The translations under genes and the position numbers were made by a program. Below the pieces are notes generated by a model. The model was not told where the DNA came from. It ran no database searches and was given only the letters and a program-made list of their open reading frames with translations. From an uncultured Bacteroidales bacterium (GTDB lineage Bacteria; Bacteroidota; Bacteroidia; Bacteroidales; Paludibacteraceae), in assembly GCA_903899865.1 (NCBI GenBank), contig CAIUKZ010000377.1, positions 1 through 6,442 on the forward strand: a stretch of DNA of 6,442 nucleotides, given 5' to 3'. Shown piece by piece: positions 5,511 through 6,442 of this stretch (position 1 is the stretch's first letter; the number at the start of each line of letters is the position of its first letter).

Positions 5511-6442
5511 ATGAACTTACACATTTACAACACACTTACTCGTAAAAAAGAAACATTCACACCGCTACACGCTCCAAATGTAGGCATGTATGTGTGTGGC
5601 CCTACCGTATATGGCGACGGACACCTTGGTCATGCTCGCCCTGCCATCACGTTTGATATCCTATTTCGCTACTTGCAACACTTAGGTTATAAAGTTAGGT
5701 ACGTGCGCAACATCACCGACGTAGGCCACTTGGAAAATGACGCCGACAGCGGCGAAGATAAAATTGCAAAAAAGGCACGCCTGGACCAAGTGGAACCCAT
5801 GGAAGTGGTGCAGTATTACGTAAACCGCTACCACAAAGCCATGGAAGCGCTCAACGTACTTCCTCCCAGCATAGAGCCACATGCGTCGGGACACATCATG
5901 GAGCAGATAGAATTCGTAGAAAAAATCCTTCAGGCAGGTTTTGCTTATGAGAGCGAAGGGTCGGTATATTTTGATGTGGAGAAATACAACAAGTCACACC
6001 ACTACGGAAAACTATCGGGTCGCAACATCGACGAGATGCTCGAAACTACCCGCGAACTAGACGGACAAAGCGAAAAACGCCGAAGTGTGGATTTTGCGCT
6101 CTGGAAAAAAGCATCGCCTGAGCACATCATGCGTTGGAAATCACCATGGAGCAATGGTTTCCCTGGATGGCATTTGGAATGTTCAGCCATGGGAACGAAG
6201 TACCTCGGTGAGGAGTTTGACATACACGGTGGCGGCATGGACTTGATGTTTCCGCACCACGAATGCGAAATAGCACAATCCACCGCAGCACTAGGCAAAG
6301 AAACGGTAAAATACTGGATGCACAACAACATGATCACCATCAACGGGCAGAAGATGGGAAAATCATTGGGCAACTTCATCACCTTGGAGCAATTTTTCAC
6401 GGGCAATCACCCACTACTTTCTCAGCCATTTAGTCCTATGAC
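5511..6442 (+). CDS. Cysteinyl-tRNA synthetase, N-terminal part
   Basis: This gene encodes the class I aminoacyl-tRNA synthetase that charges tRNA-Cys with cysteine in the cytoplasm. The window holds the first 310 codons; the 3' end runs off the edge, and full-length enzymes are around 450-500 residues. The frame begins MNLHIYNTLTRKKETF and then YVCGPTVYGDGHLGHAR, with the HIGH-type motif as HLGH at 38-41. The zinc ligands of the family can be placed at C29, C224 (WHLECSAM), H249 and E253 (HHECE). The signature lysine loop is KMGKS at 281-285, a variant of KMSKS. No frameshift or missing key residue is seen. It starts 52 bp after the TerB-DnaJ gene without its own recognisable promoter or Shine-Dalgarno sequence, so transcription from 4692 is likely. 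Confidence 0.97.
   Translation, partial: MNLHIYNTLTRKKETFTPLHAPNVGMYVCGPTVYGDGHLGHARPAITFDILFRYLQHLGYKVRYVRNITDVGHLENDADSGEDKIAKKARLDQVEPMEVVQYYVNRYHKAMEALNVLPPSIEPHASGHIMEQIEFVEKILQAGFAYESEGSVYFDVEKYNKSHHYGKLSGRNIDEMLETTRELDGQSEKRRSVDFALWKKASPEHIMRWKSPWSNGFPGWHLECSAMGTKYLGEEFDIHGGGMDLMFPHHECEIAQSTAALGKETVKYWMHNNMITINGQKMGKSLGNFITLEQFFTGNHPLLSQPFSPM

Noticed and set aside
6351..6365. KMGKS instead of KMSKS in the cysteinyl-tRNA synthetase as a sign of altered function
   Set aside because: The second position of this loop tolerates small residues and the surrounding sequence is otherwise canonical, so it is ordinary variation.
6002..6406. Minus-strand open frame of 134 codons opposite cysS
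   Set aside because: cysS is certain on the plus strand with all catalytic and zinc motifs; the antisense frame is a by-product.
1..6442. CRISPR array, tRNA or rRNA genes
   Set aside because: No regularly spaced repeats with unique spacers, and no cloverleaf or rRNA-like sequence was seen on either strand.

Overview
The window looks like chromosomal DNA from a member of the Bacteroidota. The downstream promoter carries a perfect TAnnTTTG -7 box (TATCTTTG), the genes lack clear Shine-Dalgarno sequences, and a DUF418 membrane protein and a KMGKS-type cysteinyl-tRNA synthetase are both present. The exact genus cannot be told from the sequence.

Layout from left to right. Positions 1-254 hold no convincing gene but are rich in nested inverted repeats. 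Positions 255-2285 are a two-gene minus-strand unit: a DUF418 multi-pass membrane protein, then after 6 bp an exported or membrane-anchored metallo-beta-lactamase-fold hydrolase. Positions 2286-2435 are a short divergent intergenic stretch. Positions 2436-4744 are an AT-rich block bounded by two copies of a 69-bp direct repeat (68/69 identical). It carries an AbiH-family protein (2642-3598), a palindrome-rich spacer, an unrecognised 143-aa protein (3844-4275) and about 450 bp of non-coding DNA with a possible relic of a LytTR-type regulator on the minus strand. Positions 4724-5458 are a TerB-DnaJ two-domain protein, followed after 52 bp by cysS (5511 to the window end, truncated by the edge).

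The main observation is that the 69-bp repeat is the promoter plus the first seven codons of the TerB-DnaJ gene. An insertion of about 2.2 kb carrying a defence-type gene therefore sits at the 5' end of a housekeeping-type gene, which remains intact with its own promoter. The left copy is a stump: the same promoter and start followed by a stop after eight codons, 131 bp before the AbiH start. This resembles site-specific or homology-driven integration in which the element restores the 5' end of its target gene, with the stranded promoter copy now facing the cargo. No integrase or transposase is visible. The element's composition (about 28% GC in a sampled AbiH line, against about 52% in a sampled TerB-DnaJ line) supports acquisition from elsewhere. 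Mobility and defence function are inferences.
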